The notes beneath the pieces are model-generated. The model did no database searches, was not told the origin of the DNA, and was given only the letters and a program-made list of their open reading frames with translations. The position numbers were made by a program, and so were the translations under genes. From assembly GCF_014873145.1 (NCBI RefSeq), contig NZ_JADBEK010000001.1, positions 2,790,001-2,854,000 of the forward strand: DNA of 64,000 nt. The letters are read 5' to 3'. This document shows positions 1 to 8,394 of this stretch, one piece after another. Source of the DNA: Nonomuraea angiospora. Lineage in GTDB: Bacteria > Actinomycetota > Actinomycetes > Streptosporangiales > Streptosporangiaceae. The stretch's first letter is position 1; every line of letters begins with the position of its first letter.

Positions 1-900
1 GACGGTCAGCGCCAGCTCGGTACGTCCCGCGCCGACGAGCCCGTACAGACCGACCACCTCGCCCGCGCGCACGGTCAGGCCGACGTCGGACAGCGTGCCG
101 GGCACCGTGATCCCGTCGGCCTCCAGCACGACGGGGCCCGGATCGGGAGCCGACCGGCTGATCGTGGCGTTGACCGGCCTGCCGGACATCATCTCCAGAA
201 TCGCGTCGTGGTCCGCCGCCGCGGCCGGCAGGTCGCCGGCGAGCCGGCCGTCCTTCAGCACGATGAACCGGTCCGCGACGTGCGCCAGCTCCTCGAAGCG
301 GTGCGTGATGTACAGGATGCCCACGCCGGCTTCCGACAGCCGCTCGACGATGCGGAAGAGCCGGCGGACCTCGGCGTCGGTGAGGATCGAGGTGGACTCG
401 TCCAGGATCAGCACCTTGGCCTCGACGTCGACGGCCCTGGCGATCAGGGCGAGCTGCTGCTCGGCCAGGCTGAGCGCGTCCATGCGGCGGCTGAGAAGCG
501 CCACGGGCACGTCGAGCCGCTTGAACAGCTCTTCGCCGCGCCTGCGCATCCCGCGCCAGTCGACCTGGCCGAGGCGGTCGCGGGGCTCGCGGCCGACGAA
601 GAGGTTTTCCAGCACGGACAGGCGCGGGAAGAACGACGGCTCCTGGTAGACGATGCTGACGCCGGCGGCCAGCGCGTCGCCGGGTGAGGCGGGCCGGTGC
701 GGCGCGCCGTCCAGGGTCATCTCGCCGGCATCCGGGCGGTGCACCCCGGCGATGAGCTTGATCAGGGTGGACTTGCCGGCGCCGTTCTCGCCGAGCACGG
801 CCAGCCGCTCCCCCGCCCCGAGCGTGAAGCCGACGTCGGTGAGGGCCGCAGTGGCTCCGAAGCTCTTGAACAGGCCGGAGACCGAGAGGATGGTCCGCAC
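1..900 (-). CDS. sugar ABC transporter ATP-binding protein (3' part outside window)
   Basis: Cytoplasmic ATPase of a ribose/rhamnose/autoinducer-2-type importer. Translation from a GTG at 900 gives a Walker A GENGAGKST at residues 37-45, a signature segment LSLAEQQLLALIARA and a Walker B VLILDEST. A second nucleotide-binding half begins before the window edge (LYGLVGAGRTEL), so this is the RbsA/MglA kind with two fused ABC domains; about 300 of roughly 500 residues are visible. The GTG has a GGAG ribosome site (CTAGGAGCGAC) that overlaps the stop codon of the binding-protein gene 7 bases upstream, so the two are co-transcribed and probably translationally coupled. The permease gene must lie beyond position 1. 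The sugar is unknown. Confidence 0.93.
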   Translation of the reverse strand, partial: MRTILSVSGLFKSFGATAALTDVGFTLGAGERLAVLGENGAGKSTLIKLIAGVHRPDAGEMTLDGAPHRPASPGDALAAGVSIVYQEPSFFPRLSVLENLFVGREPRDRLGQVDWRGMRRRGEELFKRLDVPVALLSRRMDALSLAEQQLALIARAVDVEAKVLILDESTSILTDAEVRRLFRIVERLSEAGVGILYITHRFEELAHVADRFIVLKDGRLAGDLPAAAADHDAILEMMSGRPVNATISRSAPDPGPVVLEADGITVPGTLSDVGLTVRAGEVVGLYGLVGAGRTELALTV

Positions 901-907
901 GTCGCTC

Positions 908-1936
908 CTAGTAATCGAACTTCGCGATGTTCGACTTGGTGAAGACCATCGGCGGGCCCAGCACCAGGGTCTTGCTGCCCGCTTCGTACTTCACCTGCTG
1001 CTGGAGGCCCGGCACGGACGACTCAGGGGCGATCTGCTTGCCGTCCAGGAGCTGCTTCATCGCCCAGACGGTCAGGTTTCCCAGCTTCGGCACGTCCCAG
1101 AGGACCGTGGAGGTCATCGAGCCCGACTCCACGAACGTGCGCGCCGTCTTGGGCGAGCCGAAGCCGGAGACCGCGACCTGGCCGGCCTTGCCGGCGTTCT
1201 GCACGGCCTGCGCCACGCCGGGCACCGCCGTCGAGGGCACCGCGATGATCCCCTTGAGGTCGGGGTAGGCGGTCATGAGGTCCTGCGCCTCCTTGAGCGC
1301 CTGCGCGGTGTCGGTGGTGTAGCGCACGCCGCCCACGAGCTGGAGGTCCGGGTAGGCGGACTCCTGCCGCTTGCGAGCCTGCGCCACCCAGCTGTTGAAC
1401 GTCTGCGTGTCGGCGGCCCCGGACACGATGCCGTACTTGCCCTTGCCGCCCATCGCCTTGGCGATCTCGTCCATGACCGTCGATCCGAGCGCGGCGTCGG
1501 TGGCCTGCTGCACGAAGAGCTGGCGCTGGCTGTCCGGCGCGTCGGCATCGGCGGTGACCACGACGATGCCCTTCTGCCGCGCCGCCGCGATGGCGGGGTT
1601 CATCGAGCGGGGGTCGAGCGGGGACACCGCGATCGCCGCGTAGCCCTGCTGGACGAGGCTGTTGAAGATGCGGACCTGCTCCGTCGCGTCGGCGGTGGCC
1701 GGTCCTGCCTGGGTGTACGACATGCCGAGCGACTGTGCCGTCTGCTCCGCGCCGTGCTTGAAGGCGGAGAAGTAGGGGACGCCCTCCACCTGGGAGACGA
1801 AGGCGACCTTCGTACCGCCGCCGCCACTGCTGCCGCCGGACGCGGCGCTGGGCCCGGCCGCACCTCCCACGGTCGAACAGGCCGCCAGCGCGGCCGCTGT
1901 CAGGGCTGCTACAAGCCCGACTCTGATGTTTCGCAT
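908..1936 (-). CDS. sugar-binding lipoprotein of ABC importer (LsrB/RhaS-like)
   Basis: Periplasmic-binding-protein-type-1 lipoprotein that captures a sugar outside the membrane for the adjoining ATPase. The start at 1936 gives a short n-region (MRNIR), a hydrophobic stretch and a lipobox LAAC with Cys20; an upstream in-frame start at 1969 would spoil the signal peptide. The mature part is about 320 residues and has the family's alternating lobes (VAFVSQVEGVPYFSAFKHG near the start, AIAVSPLDPRSMNPAI in the hinge region). It resembles rhamnose or AI-2 binders, but the ligand cannot be read from sequence. It is first in an operon running leftwards and is divergent from a GntR regulator whose operator lies in the shared promoter. 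Confidence 0.9.
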   Translation of the reverse strand: MRNIRVGLVAALTAAALAACSTVGGAAGPSAASGGSSGGGGTKVAFVSQVEGVPYFSAFKHGAEQTAQSLGMSYTQAGPATADATEQVRIFNSLVQQGYAAIAVSPLDPRSMNPAIAAARQKGIVVVTADADAPDSQRQLFVQQATDAALGSTVMDEIAKAMGGKGKYGIVSGAADTQTFNSWVAQARKRQESAYPDLQLVGGVRYTTDTAQALKEAQDLMTAYPDLKGIIAVPSTAVPGVAQAVQNAGKAGQVAVSGFGSPKTARTFVESGSMTSTVLWDVPKLGNLTVWAMKQLLDGKQIAPESSVPGLQQQVKYEAGSKTLVLGPPMVFTKSNIAKFDY

Positions 1937-2011
1937 AACGCATCCCGACGAGACGACTGACAGGTCCAAAGGCGCGCCCCGTGCCGCCTGTGCCGAACAG
2001 GCTAGGAATCA

Positions 2012-2043
2012 GTACCTAATACTGTCAAGAGTTGTAGGTACAA
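2012..2043. promoter_or_regulatory. putative GntR operator between importer and regulator
   Basis: In the 199-base gap between the binding-protein gene and the GntR gene, GTACCTA (2012-2018) and TAGGTAC (2035-2041) form a perfect 7-base inverted repeat. Nested inside the right arm is a 12-base palindrome TTGTA-GG-TACAA (2032-2043). Such sites beside a divergent GntR gene usually bind that regulator. Assignment is by position and symmetry only. Confidence 0.55.
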
Positions 2044-2135
2044 ATCGGGATCCTGTTGGTATATGTTGTGCTTGTTCACCGTTCACTGGTACCTCGGTCT
2101 GCGCAGGCTTCGCGAGCGAGGGGAGATGGGCCCGC

Positions 2136-2849
2136 ATGACCAAGCGCCATGCGCACGAGATCGTTGCTGATTCGCTGCGTACGCGGATCCTGGAAGGGCG
2201 GTACAAACCCGGGGAGCGGCTGCCGTCCGAGGGCGCGCTCACCGACGAGTACGGCGTCAGCAGGAACACGGTGCGCGTGGCGCTCGACCGCCTGGCCGCG
2301 GCCAACCTCATCACCCGGCGCCGCGGCTCGGGCAGCTACGTCAACGCGGAGATCGGCATCAGCCACTCGCTCGGCAGCCTGCGCAGCTTCACCACACTGC
2401 TGCGCGACCTGGGGCTGGAACCGGGCATCAGCGGGGTCGAGATCCGCCGCGACCCGAGCCCTCCGCTGGAGATACTCGGCTTCCTCCCCTCCGAGGTCGT
2501 CTGGCTGGTACGCAGGGTGCGGACCGGCTCGGGCTCGCCCTTCGCGCTGCTCGACTCCTGGCTTCCCGACCGCATCGGCTCCCGCATCGACCCCGAGGCA
2601 CTGGCCCGGCGCCAGTCGCTCTACGCCTCGCTCGCCGAGGACCTCGACACCAAGGTCGCCGAGGCCACGGAGAGCATCCACGCCGAAGCCGCCGACGAGC
2701 GGGAGTCCCGCGTGCTCGGCGTCCCGCTCGGCAGTCCGCTGATCGTCATCAGGAGATGGACATACGACCGGGCGGGCAGACCGGTGGAGTACACGCGCTC
2801 GGCGGCTCGCGGGGATCGCTACCGATATGTGGTCAAGCTGCGCGCGTAG
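2136..2849 (+). CDS. GntR-family regulator, HutC type (wHTH + UTRA)
   Basis: Transcriptional repressor of 237 residues. Residues about 5-70 are a GntR winged helix (RTRILEGRYKPGERLPSE, then YGVSRNTVRVALDRL and TRRRGSGSYV); residues about 90-235 form a UTRA ligand-binding domain ending in EYTRSAARGDRYRYVV. The ATG at 2136 is chosen because a GGGAGATGGG ribosome site lies just before it and no sensible domain lies upstream. It is transcribed away from the sugar importer and very likely controls it and itself through the palindromes at 2012-2043. The inducer is probably the imported sugar or a phosphorylated derivative (inference). Confidence 0.88.
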   Translation: MTKRHAHEIVADSLRTRILEGRYKPGERLPSEGALTDEYGVSRNTVRVALDRLAAANLITRRRGSGSYVNAEIGISHSLGSLRSFTTLLRDLGLEPGISGVEIRRDPSPPLEILGFLPSEVVWLVRRVRTGSGSPFALLDSWLPDRIGSRIDPEALARRQSLYASLAEDLDTKVAEATESIHAEAADERESRVLGVPLGSPLIVIRRWTYDRAGRPVEYTRSAARGDRYRYVVKLRA

Positions 2850-3031
2850 AGCACGGAGCTCGTCGTCGATCCATGACCGCCACGCCGAAAGCCATCAGGG
2901 CCGGTTGGAACACGGCCCAGATGGCCCGTCGGCAACTCATTGCGCCTCTCGGCCAGGTGGACGTGCCTACCGTCGCCGGCCTTGCCCCGCACGACGCCGG
3001 GGAACGCCGCGTCGAAGCCGCGCACGGCCAC
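2850..3031 (-). pseudogene. possible SGNH-hydrolase fragment
   Basis: About 45 residues in one frame (GFDAAFPGVVRGKAGDGRHV followed by HLAERRNELP) resemble the segment before the catalytic Asp-His block of secreted SGNH/GDSL hydrolases. The stretch has no start, no nucleophile block and no catalytic His, so it can only be a remnant. It directly follows a ricin-lectin fragment on the same strand, and SGNH hydrolases do carry such lectin domains. Identification is tentative. Confidence 0.3.
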
Positions 3032-3034
3032 CGG

Positions 3035-3160
3035 TCATGGAAGTACCCACTTCTGGTTGGCGCCGCCGTAGCAGTCCCAGATATGCACCGGCGTGGCATC
3101 GGCCGAGCTGCCGCCCTTCACGTCCAGACAACGCCCGGAGTTCGGATTCTTCGTGCAGGT
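3035..3160 (-). pseudogene. ricin-type beta-trefoil lectin (CBM13) fragment
   Basis: The frame ending with the TGA at 3035 encodes NPNSGRCLDVKGGSSADATP and then VHIWDCYGGANQKWVLP. This is one complete alpha-type repeat of a ricin B lectin with the Cys-Leu-Asp and Gln-x-Trp signatures. Only about 40 of the usual 120 or more residues remain. Upstream the reading switches frame into a nucleotide-kinase-like protein at roughly 3160, and downstream lies a possible SGNH-hydrolase scrap. This looks like the carbohydrate-binding end of a lost secreted enzyme. Confidence 0.6.
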
Positions 3161-3548
3161 AGATGGCGATATCGAACGGGGCGAACAGCCGCCGCCAGCG
3201 CAGCGCCAGGCAGGCGGCCAGGTGCGGGCCGCCTGCCATGCCGAACGCCGCGCACCGGTCGGCGTAGCCGTCTTGGATGATGACCTCGCCGGGACGGTCC
3301 GGCGGCGCCCACCGCACCAGCAGCCCATCGAGTACAAACCCGGGGCCAAGCAGAGCCGCCGTGATGAGCCCGGAGTCTGGCTGACGAACCCGGGGCAGGC
3401 GGCGCAGCGCCGCCGCGAATGGGTGGCGGCGGGCGAGCATCCATGTGTGCGATCGCGTGGGGATGCCCCGCCCGGTGAGGGCGGTGGTGAGTGCGTGGAC
3501 CAGGGTGGTTTTGCCAGTCAGGTCGAGCCCATCGACCAGGATGCGCAT
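3161..3548 (-). pseudogene. P-loop kinase (thymidylate-kinase-like), 3'-truncated
   Basis: Starts at an ATG at 3548 with a strong GGGAGGAACG ribosome site. The N-terminus MRILVDGLDLTGKTTLVHAL holds a Walker A (GLDLTGKTT) typical of thymidylate-kinase-like proteins, followed by IIQDGYADRCAAF, a DRY/DRH-like block, and PFDIAIYL. At about residue 130 the homologous sequence stops and the DNA continues as a ricin-lectin fragment in another frame. The lid region and C-terminal helices are missing, so the gene is unlikely to make an active kinase. The formal frame stays open to about 2967, but those residues are out-of-frame lectin DNA. Confidence 0.6.
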
Positions 3549-3658
3549 CGTTCCTCCCGGGTGCTTGGTTTGTGGCCTGCGCCATACGGTTGCGGTTGGT
3601 GCTATTGACGGTGCGCTGGGTGCGGCGCATCGTCGAGGGGGGCGCGATGTGAAGCGAT

Positions 3659-4084
3659 GTGAAGATGGCCCCCCGACGCACACGCCCCATCGCCAACCAG
3701 GCTCTGGCCGCGTTGATCGCACAGGCCGGTTGGACTCTCGCCGCTACTGCGGGTCACGTCAATGCGATCTCCGCGGAAACCCGCGACCCGCTGTTCTATG
3801 ACCGCTCGGCGGTCTCTCACTGGTTGACCGGGACCATCCCGCGCCCGGAGGGTATATGTGCTGCAGTGGAGGCGTTTTGCCGCCGCCTCGACCGTCCGGA
3901 TCTCGGTCCTGCGGACCTGGGATGGCCCGACATCGCCTTCTCCTGGCCCGCTGATGACCCTTGGCAAGGCGATCCGGTTGCCCGGTTGGCCGTGCCGACC
4001 CGCGTGCCGAGCCCTCCGGCGTACGGCGCGAATACCGCCACGAAGATCACCGACCGGAGGAGATGGCAGGTCAGCGACCACTGA
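3659..4084 (+). pseudogene. XRE/Cro-like HTH regulator N-terminus, probably truncated
   Basis: Opens with GTG at 3659 (ATG at 3665) and encodes RRTRPIANQALAALIAQAGW, RSAVSHWLTGTIPRP and AVEAFCRRLDRPDLGPADLGW. This matches the N-terminal HTH of large actinomycete regulators of several hundred residues. After about 105 residues the sequence turns Pro/Thr-rich and ends at 4084, so the long helical C-terminal part is absent. Divergent from the truncated kinase gene. Either a small stand-alone DNA-binding protein or, more likely given the debris around it, a remnant. Confidence 0.5.
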
Positions 4085-4229
4085 TCGCGCGGCGACCCGG
4101 GAGAGCAGGTCCCGGTACGACGCGGGGTCGTCCAGCACCCGGAGCCGGGGCCAGGCGCGTCGGGGAGTTCCTTCAACTGCTGAGGGAACGAAGATCTGCG
4201 GTACTGAGCGGGGCCCGCCCTGGGTGGCT

Positions 4230-4730
4230 CCGTGCCGAACCGCCGAGTGTCGTACCAGCCGCTGCCCGCGCCGGGCGAGCGCCCGTTCCGCGCGCTGGAG
4301 AAGGGCTCCACGCAGCCGGTGGTGACCACGATGGCTTTCGTCCGGCTCGTCAAGGACCTCATGAAGGAGCCGGGGACGGGACGCCGCTGGGTGCCGATCG
4401 TCCTGCACGAGGAGTACGGCCTGGGCGTCGACGTCTGGGTCGGTCACGTCGTGGAGCGGCCTGCGCCGTGATGCCATGACCGCGACGGGCGTGCCGTACC
4501 CGTGGCAGGCCCTGGCCGAGATCCAGGGCCCGGTGATCGCGGTCAGCGACTGGATGCGCGCCGTACCCGACCAGATCCGGGCTCTGGATCGACCAGCCAT
4601 GGACGTCGCTCGGCACCGACGGGTTCGGGCCGTCCGGCGCCCGCGAGTCCGTGCGCAGGCACTTCGGGGCGATCCACGCTCGATCACCGACGCGGTGCTC
4701 AAGGGCGTTGAAGAGACCTCCCGGCGATGA
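4230..4730 (+). pseudogene. aceE: pyruvate dehydrogenase E1 (AceE) remnant, deleted and frameshifted
   Basis: Two pieces of a homodimeric E1 survive. 4232-4471 encodes [34 protein letters not shown] and RRWVPIV, from the middle of AceE. 4476-4730 encodes [20 protein letters not shown] and [10 protein letters not shown], from the extreme C-terminus. In between, some 350 residues are missing. Within the second piece the expected [10 protein letters not shown] and VRRHFG segments lie in another frame, and [11 protein letters not shown] returns to the first, so there are at least two compensating frameshifts. No thiamine-diphosphate-binding domain remains. Cannot be functional. Confidence 0.75.
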
Positions 4731-4818
4731 ACGGCGGACGGTGCCGTCAAGCGGTGGCCCCGTCACCCGCCGACGGACCCGGTCGATATACGGCGAGCCG
4801 CACGCACCTCGCGAATGC

Positions 4819-6393
4819 TCAGCGTCCGCCCTTCAGCTGTCGCCCCGCCCTGGTTCCCAGGTGCATGCCGCTGTCGACCACCAGCGCGCCGTTGACCAGG
4901 ACGTACGGCACGCAGTCCGGATACCGGTCGGGCATCTGGAAGGTGTCCAGCCGGGCGAGCCCCGCCGGGTCGAAAACGGCAAGGTCGGCCCAGGCGCCTT
5001 CGGCGATCCGGCCCCGTCCGGCCAGCCCGAAATGGTCGGCGACCATGGCGGTCATCTTGTGGATCGCCTCGGCCAGGCTGAGGGTCCGCTGCCGTTGAAC
5101 GTGGTGAGCCAGGTAGTGCAGGTGGCCGGAGAAGAACAGCGGGTGCTGGGTGCGTGCCGCGAGCGGCCCGTCGAGCCGGCTGGAGAACCCGTCGACGCCC
5201 AGGCAGAACAGCGGATGCGCGACGGCCTCGGCGACGTGCTCCCCGGTGAACAGCCGCCCGATGAACTGGACGGCGAACATGTCGGGACCGGCCGCGCGAA
5301 GGATGTGGAAGAAGCAGTCCCACTCGTCCATGCCGAGCTCGTGGGCGATGTCAGGGAACGTCTTTCCTTCCAGCTCCGGGGTGGCCGGGCTGGTGGCCAG
5401 GGTAACCCGGTCCCATTCGCCGCGGTGGACGAAGCGCCAGTACCGGTCGCACTCTCCGCGCAGCCGCGCCATCGCCTCTCGGTCGCCCAGCCTGCGTGCC
5501 GCCTCCTCGGCGCCGCCGGCCAGCAGCCAGTCCGGGAGCAGGCCGACGGCCAGGCCGATCCCGTCGGGGTACGGCGTCATGTCGGCGAGCACGTCGAGCC
5601 CGCGCTCTCGTTCGGTGGCCAGCCTCTCGACCGCCCGCTCCCAGGCGCCCGGGTCCGCCCCGGTGTTGTGCCGGACGTTCAGATGGGACAGTTGCGCGCG
5701 CAGGCCGTCATCGGCCCGGGCCACCTGGAAGAACTCGTCCACCGCGGCGGCCAGGCCGGCGTCCCTGTTGCGGATGTGGCTGGCGTACATGCCGCCGCGG
5801 CGGCCGACGATCCGGGCCAGATCGAGCAGCTCGGCGGTGGTCGCGTCCCTGCCCGAGCCGTACTCCAGCCCGCTCGTCATACCGAGCGCGCCCGCGTCCA
5901 GGGCCTCCTCGAGATGTCTGGTGGCGTCGCCGGAGTTCCTGAGCGCCGTGTGCCCGACGAACCAGGCGAGGTTCTGGGCCGTCCCCCCGCCCTGTCCCCG
6001 ATCGTGCACGCGTTCCAGCAGCTCACCGAAGGCGCGCCAGTCGGCCTCGCCCTCGTAGCCGTACGCGCGCAGGGCGGTCGCGGCCCCCTCGGCGTTGACG
6101 TCGGTCAGCGGGGCGTAGGTGACCCCGCAGTTGCCGACCACCTCGGTGGTCACGCCCTGCCTGATCGTGCTTTGCGCGTCCCGGTTGCCCAGGATCGACC
6201 AGTCGGTATGGCTATGCGGGTCGATGAGGCCCGGAGCGACCAGCATGCCGGTCGCGTCGATGGTGATGGCCGCGCCGTCGAGGCCGGGCCGTACGGACGC
6301 GATCTTGTCCGCACGCAGGCCCACGTCGGCGGGGTACGGCTCGGCGCCGCTCCCATCCACCACGGTGCCGTTCTTGATGAGCAGGTCGAACAT
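4819..6393 (-). CDS. N-acyl-D-amino-acid deacylase (amidohydrolase)
   Basis: Cytoplasmic zinc amidohydrolase of 524 residues, expected to hydrolyse N-acyl-D-amino acids or a related amide. It has the D-aminoacylase start (MFDLLIKNGTVVDGSG), metal ligands DPHSHTD (His60, His62), VVGNCGVTYAP, the SGLEYGSGRDAT block and YASHIRNRD with a further His, and ends with a composite beta-sandwich segment. The ATG at 6393 is used; a TTG at 6399 is also possible. It begins 6 bases after the stop of the upstream MFS transporter, so uptake and hydrolysis are coupled. Controlled with the transporter by the FadR-type operator at 7701-7726. The exact acyl substrate is unknown. Confidence 0.88.
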   Translation of the reverse strand: MFDLLIKNGTVVDGSGAEPYPADVGLRADKIASVRPGLDGAAITIDATGMLVAPGLIDPHSHTDWSILGNRDAQSTIRQGVTTEVVGNCGVTYAPLTDVNAEGAATALRAYGYEGEADWRAFGELLERVHDRGQGGGTAQNLAWFVGHTALRNSGDATRHLEEALDAGALGMTSGLEYGSGRDATTAELLDLARIVGRRGGMYASHIRNRDAGLAAAVDEFFQVARADDGLRAQLSHLNVRHNTGADPGAWERAVERLATERERGLDVLADMTPYPDGIGLAVGLLPDWLLAGGAEEAARRLGDREAMARLRGECDRYWRFVHRGEWDRVTLATSPATPELEGKTFPDIAHELGMDEWDCFFHILRAAGPDMFAVQFIGRLFTGEHVAEAVAHPLFCLGVDGFSSRLDGPLAARTQHPLFFSGHLHYLAHHVQRQRTLSLAEAIHKMTAMVADHFGLAGRGRIAEGAWADLAVFDPAGLARLDTFQMPDRYPDCVPYVLVNGALVVDSGMHLGTRAGRQLKGGR

Positions 6394-6399
6394 GATCAA

Positions 6400-7653
6400 T
6401 CAGTCCAGTTCCTCGCGGTGCCGGTCGCGGACGATCACCAGCAGGACGAGCGAGACGATCGCGCCGGCGGTCAGGTAGTACGCGGGCGCGACGTGGCTCC
6501 CGGTGCGGGTTGCCAGGAACGTGTTGACGAACGGCGCGGTGCCGCCGAACAGCGCGACCGCGATGTTGTACGAGCTGGAGAACGCCGAGCTGCGCACCCG
6601 GGTCGGGAACATCTCCACGAACAGCGCCGCCATCGGGCCGCACAGCACCGAGAAGGTGATGACGAACAGAAGCTGCCCGGCCAGTGCCCCCGCCACGGTG
6701 CCACTGGTGGCGAGCAGGAACATCGGATACGTGCCGACGGTGAATACCGCCGTGGCCCCGATCATCAGCGGCCGGCGTCCGACGCGGTCAGACAGAGACC
6801 CGGCCAGCACGATCAGCGGTACCTCGACGGCGAGCGCGATCACGTTGGTCATCAGCGCGTCGGCCAGCGGCAGCTCGGTCACCCCGGCCAGGAATGCCGG
6901 CCAGCTCGTGGCCGTGTAGCCGTACAGGGTGATGCCGAAGACGATGCCGAACAGCAGCAACCAGTTCTTGCGGGTACGGCCGGGCCGTACCTCTTCTTCC
7001 GCTTGTCCTTCCGATTGGACGCGCAGGTAGGCGGGGGACTCGTCGAGCTTGAGCCGTACGAACAGGCCGATGACCGCGACCAGGCCGCCGATCAGAAACG
7101 GCACCCGCCACGCCCACTCCTGATCCACCCGGATCAGGATGGCGGCCACACCGGTGCCGCTCAGGAAGCCGACCACGGTGGAGGCCTGGACGAGGCCGCC
7201 GAAGAAACCGCGCCGGCCGATGCGCGCGTACTCGATGAGGTAGGTCGCCCCGCCGGTCCACTCGGCGCCGACCGCGAGTCCCTGGATCATTCGCAGGACC
7301 ACGAGCAGCACCGGGGCGAGCAGGCCGACGGACGCGTAGGTCGGCAGGAGCCCGATCAGCAGGCTGGATCCGCCGACCACGACCATGGTGATCGCCAGCA
7401 TGTTCCGGCGACCGGCCCGGTCGCCGAACCGGCCGAGCACGATCGAGCCGATCGGGCGGCAGACGAAGCCGACCGCGTACGACGCCAGCGCGATCAGCAA
7501 TGAGGTGGTCGGATCGCCCGACGGGAAGAACAGTTTTCCGATCACCGCGGCGAGCGCGCCGTAGACGGCGAAGTCGTACCACTCCAGGACGGTGCCCAGG
7601 ACCGTGGCGGCGATGACTCGGGGTGGCGCGGTGACCGTCGATATAGGTGACAT
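6400..7653 (-). CDS. MFS transporter, metabolite:H+ symporter (MHS) family
   Basis: Twelve-helix inner-membrane symporter of 417 residues. The N-terminus VLGTVLEWYDFAVYGALAAV and the loop motif GRFGDRAGRRNM mark the MHS family (shikimate, proline/betaine and alpha-ketoglutarate carriers); AEWTGGATYLIEY follows in helix 5, and a second DRVGRRP loop lies mid-protein. The ATG at 7653 has a GGAGG site 8 bases upstream; a longer frame from 7719 would start inside the operator. First gene of a two-gene operon with the D-aminoacylase, so it probably imports that enzyme's substrate (an acylated amino acid or organic acid). Divergent from the FadR-type regulator. Confidence 0.88.
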   Translation of the reverse strand: MSPISTVTAPPRVIAATVLGTVLEWYDFAVYGALAAVIGKLFFPSGDPTTSLLIALASYAVGFVCRPIGSIVLGRFGDRAGRRNMLAITMVVVGGSSLLIGLLPTYASVGLLAPVLLVVLRMIQGLAVGAEWTGGATYLIEYARIGRRGFFGGLVQASTVVGFLSGTGVAAILIRVDQEWAWRVPFLIGGLVAVIGLFVRLKLDESPAYLRVQSEGQAEEEVRPGRTRKNWLLLFGIVFGITLYGYTATSWPAFLAGVTELPLADALMTNVIALAVEVPLIVLAGSLSDRVGRRPLMIGATAVFTVGTYPMFLLATSGTVAGALAGQLLFVITFSVLCGPMAALFVEMFPTRVRSSAFSSSYNIAVALFGGTAPFVNTFLATRTGSHVAPAYYLTAGAIVSLVLLVIVRDRHREELD

Positions 7654-7700
7654 GACCCTGACCTCCGTATCGGCTGTGACGCGGCACACTAGCCAGACGG

Positions 7701-7726
7701 ATGGCAGATGGTCAACCATTTACCAT
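7701..7726. promoter_or_regulatory. FadR-type operator O1 (divergent MFS/regulator promoter)
   Basis: ATGGCAGATGGT (7701-7712), a CA centre and ACCATTTACCAT (7715-7726) form an inverted repeat with two mismatches. The left arm is identical to that of the perfect palindrome at 8862-8893. It sits 17 bases before the regulator ATG at 7744 and 48 before the MFS ATG. A TATGAT at 7731-7736 is a good -10 for the regulator and would give a nearly leaderless transcript, so the operator overlaps its promoter and predicts autoregulation. Confidence 0.75.
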
Positions 7727-7743
7727 GCGCTATGATCTCGACC

Positions 7744-8394
7744 ATGAGCAGGTCAGGTTCGATGTCCGAACCCGTTAGCGCGATACCCGAGTCCCGCCGC
7801 GACTGGCTGCTGCGCTGGCTACGGCAGGCGATCTCGTCCGGCGAGCTCAGGGCCGGGGACCGGCTGGTGGAGCGGGACATCTCGGCACGGTCGGGGGTGA
7901 GTCGCGGGCCGGTGCGCGAGGCCATCATGATCCTCGAACAGGAGGGCCTGGTCGTCTCCCATCCCTACCGCGGCGCCCAGGTGGCTCCGGTCTCACAGGC
8001 CGAGATAAGCGAGATCCTCGTGCCGATCAGGCTCGTCATCGAGCGCTTCGCGTTCAGGCACGCGGCGGAGAACGCCACCCCCGAGCTGGTCGACCGGCTC
8101 GCCGCCCTGGTCAGCGACATGGAGAAGACCACCTCCCCGGACCGGCTCGCCGATCTCGACCTCGCCTTCCACGAAGCGGTCATCGCGGCCTCCGGCCACA
8201 CGCAGACGCTGTCCATCTGGCGGACCATCCAGCCGCGGGTCCGCGCCTACTTCGTCCGGGACGCGCCGGAGCACTCCGACCCCGCCGAGATCCCTCGCCA
8301 GCACCGGGCGCTGCTCGACGCCATCCGCGCGGCCGACCCAGACGCCACCGAACGCGCGATCGCCGAACACGTGGAGACCTACATCGGCGGGTAA
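7744..8394 (+). CDS. GntR-family regulator, FadR subfamily (wHTH + FCD)
   Basis: Regulator of 216 residues. Residues about 20-85 are the winged helix (LRQAISSGELRAGDRLVERD, then SGVSRGPVREAIMILEQEGL). Residues about 95-215 are an all-helical FCD domain whose likely metal ligands are visible as DLAFHEAVI, HRALLDAIRAAD and EHVETY. ATG at 7744 follows a TATGAT -10 box closely and has no clear ribosome site, suggesting a leaderless message; ATG 7762 is an alternative. It lies between two copies of the same palindrome, one in its own promoter and one before the dehydratase operon at 9088, so it very likely controls both sets. FCD ligands are usually carboxylic acids, fitting an acid-sugar or acyl-amino-acid inducer. 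Confidence 0.88.
   Translation: MSRSGSMSEPVSAIPESRRDWLLRWLRQAISSGELRAGDRLVERDISARSGVSRGPVREAIMILEQEGLVVSHPYRGAQVAPVSQAEISEILVPIRLVIERFAFRHAAENATPELVDRLAALVSDMEKTTSPDRLADLDLAFHEAVIAASGHTQTLSIWRTIQPRVRAYFVRDAPEHSDPAEIPRQHRALLDAIRAADPDATERAIAEHVETYIGG

Noticed and set aside
4651..7503. 950-codon open frame on the plus strand
   Set aside because: It is antisense to the D-aminoacylase and MFS genes, which have full family motifs and ribosome sites; its composition is Arg/Gly/Pro/Gln-rich without domains. Only its first codons overlap an AceE remnant.
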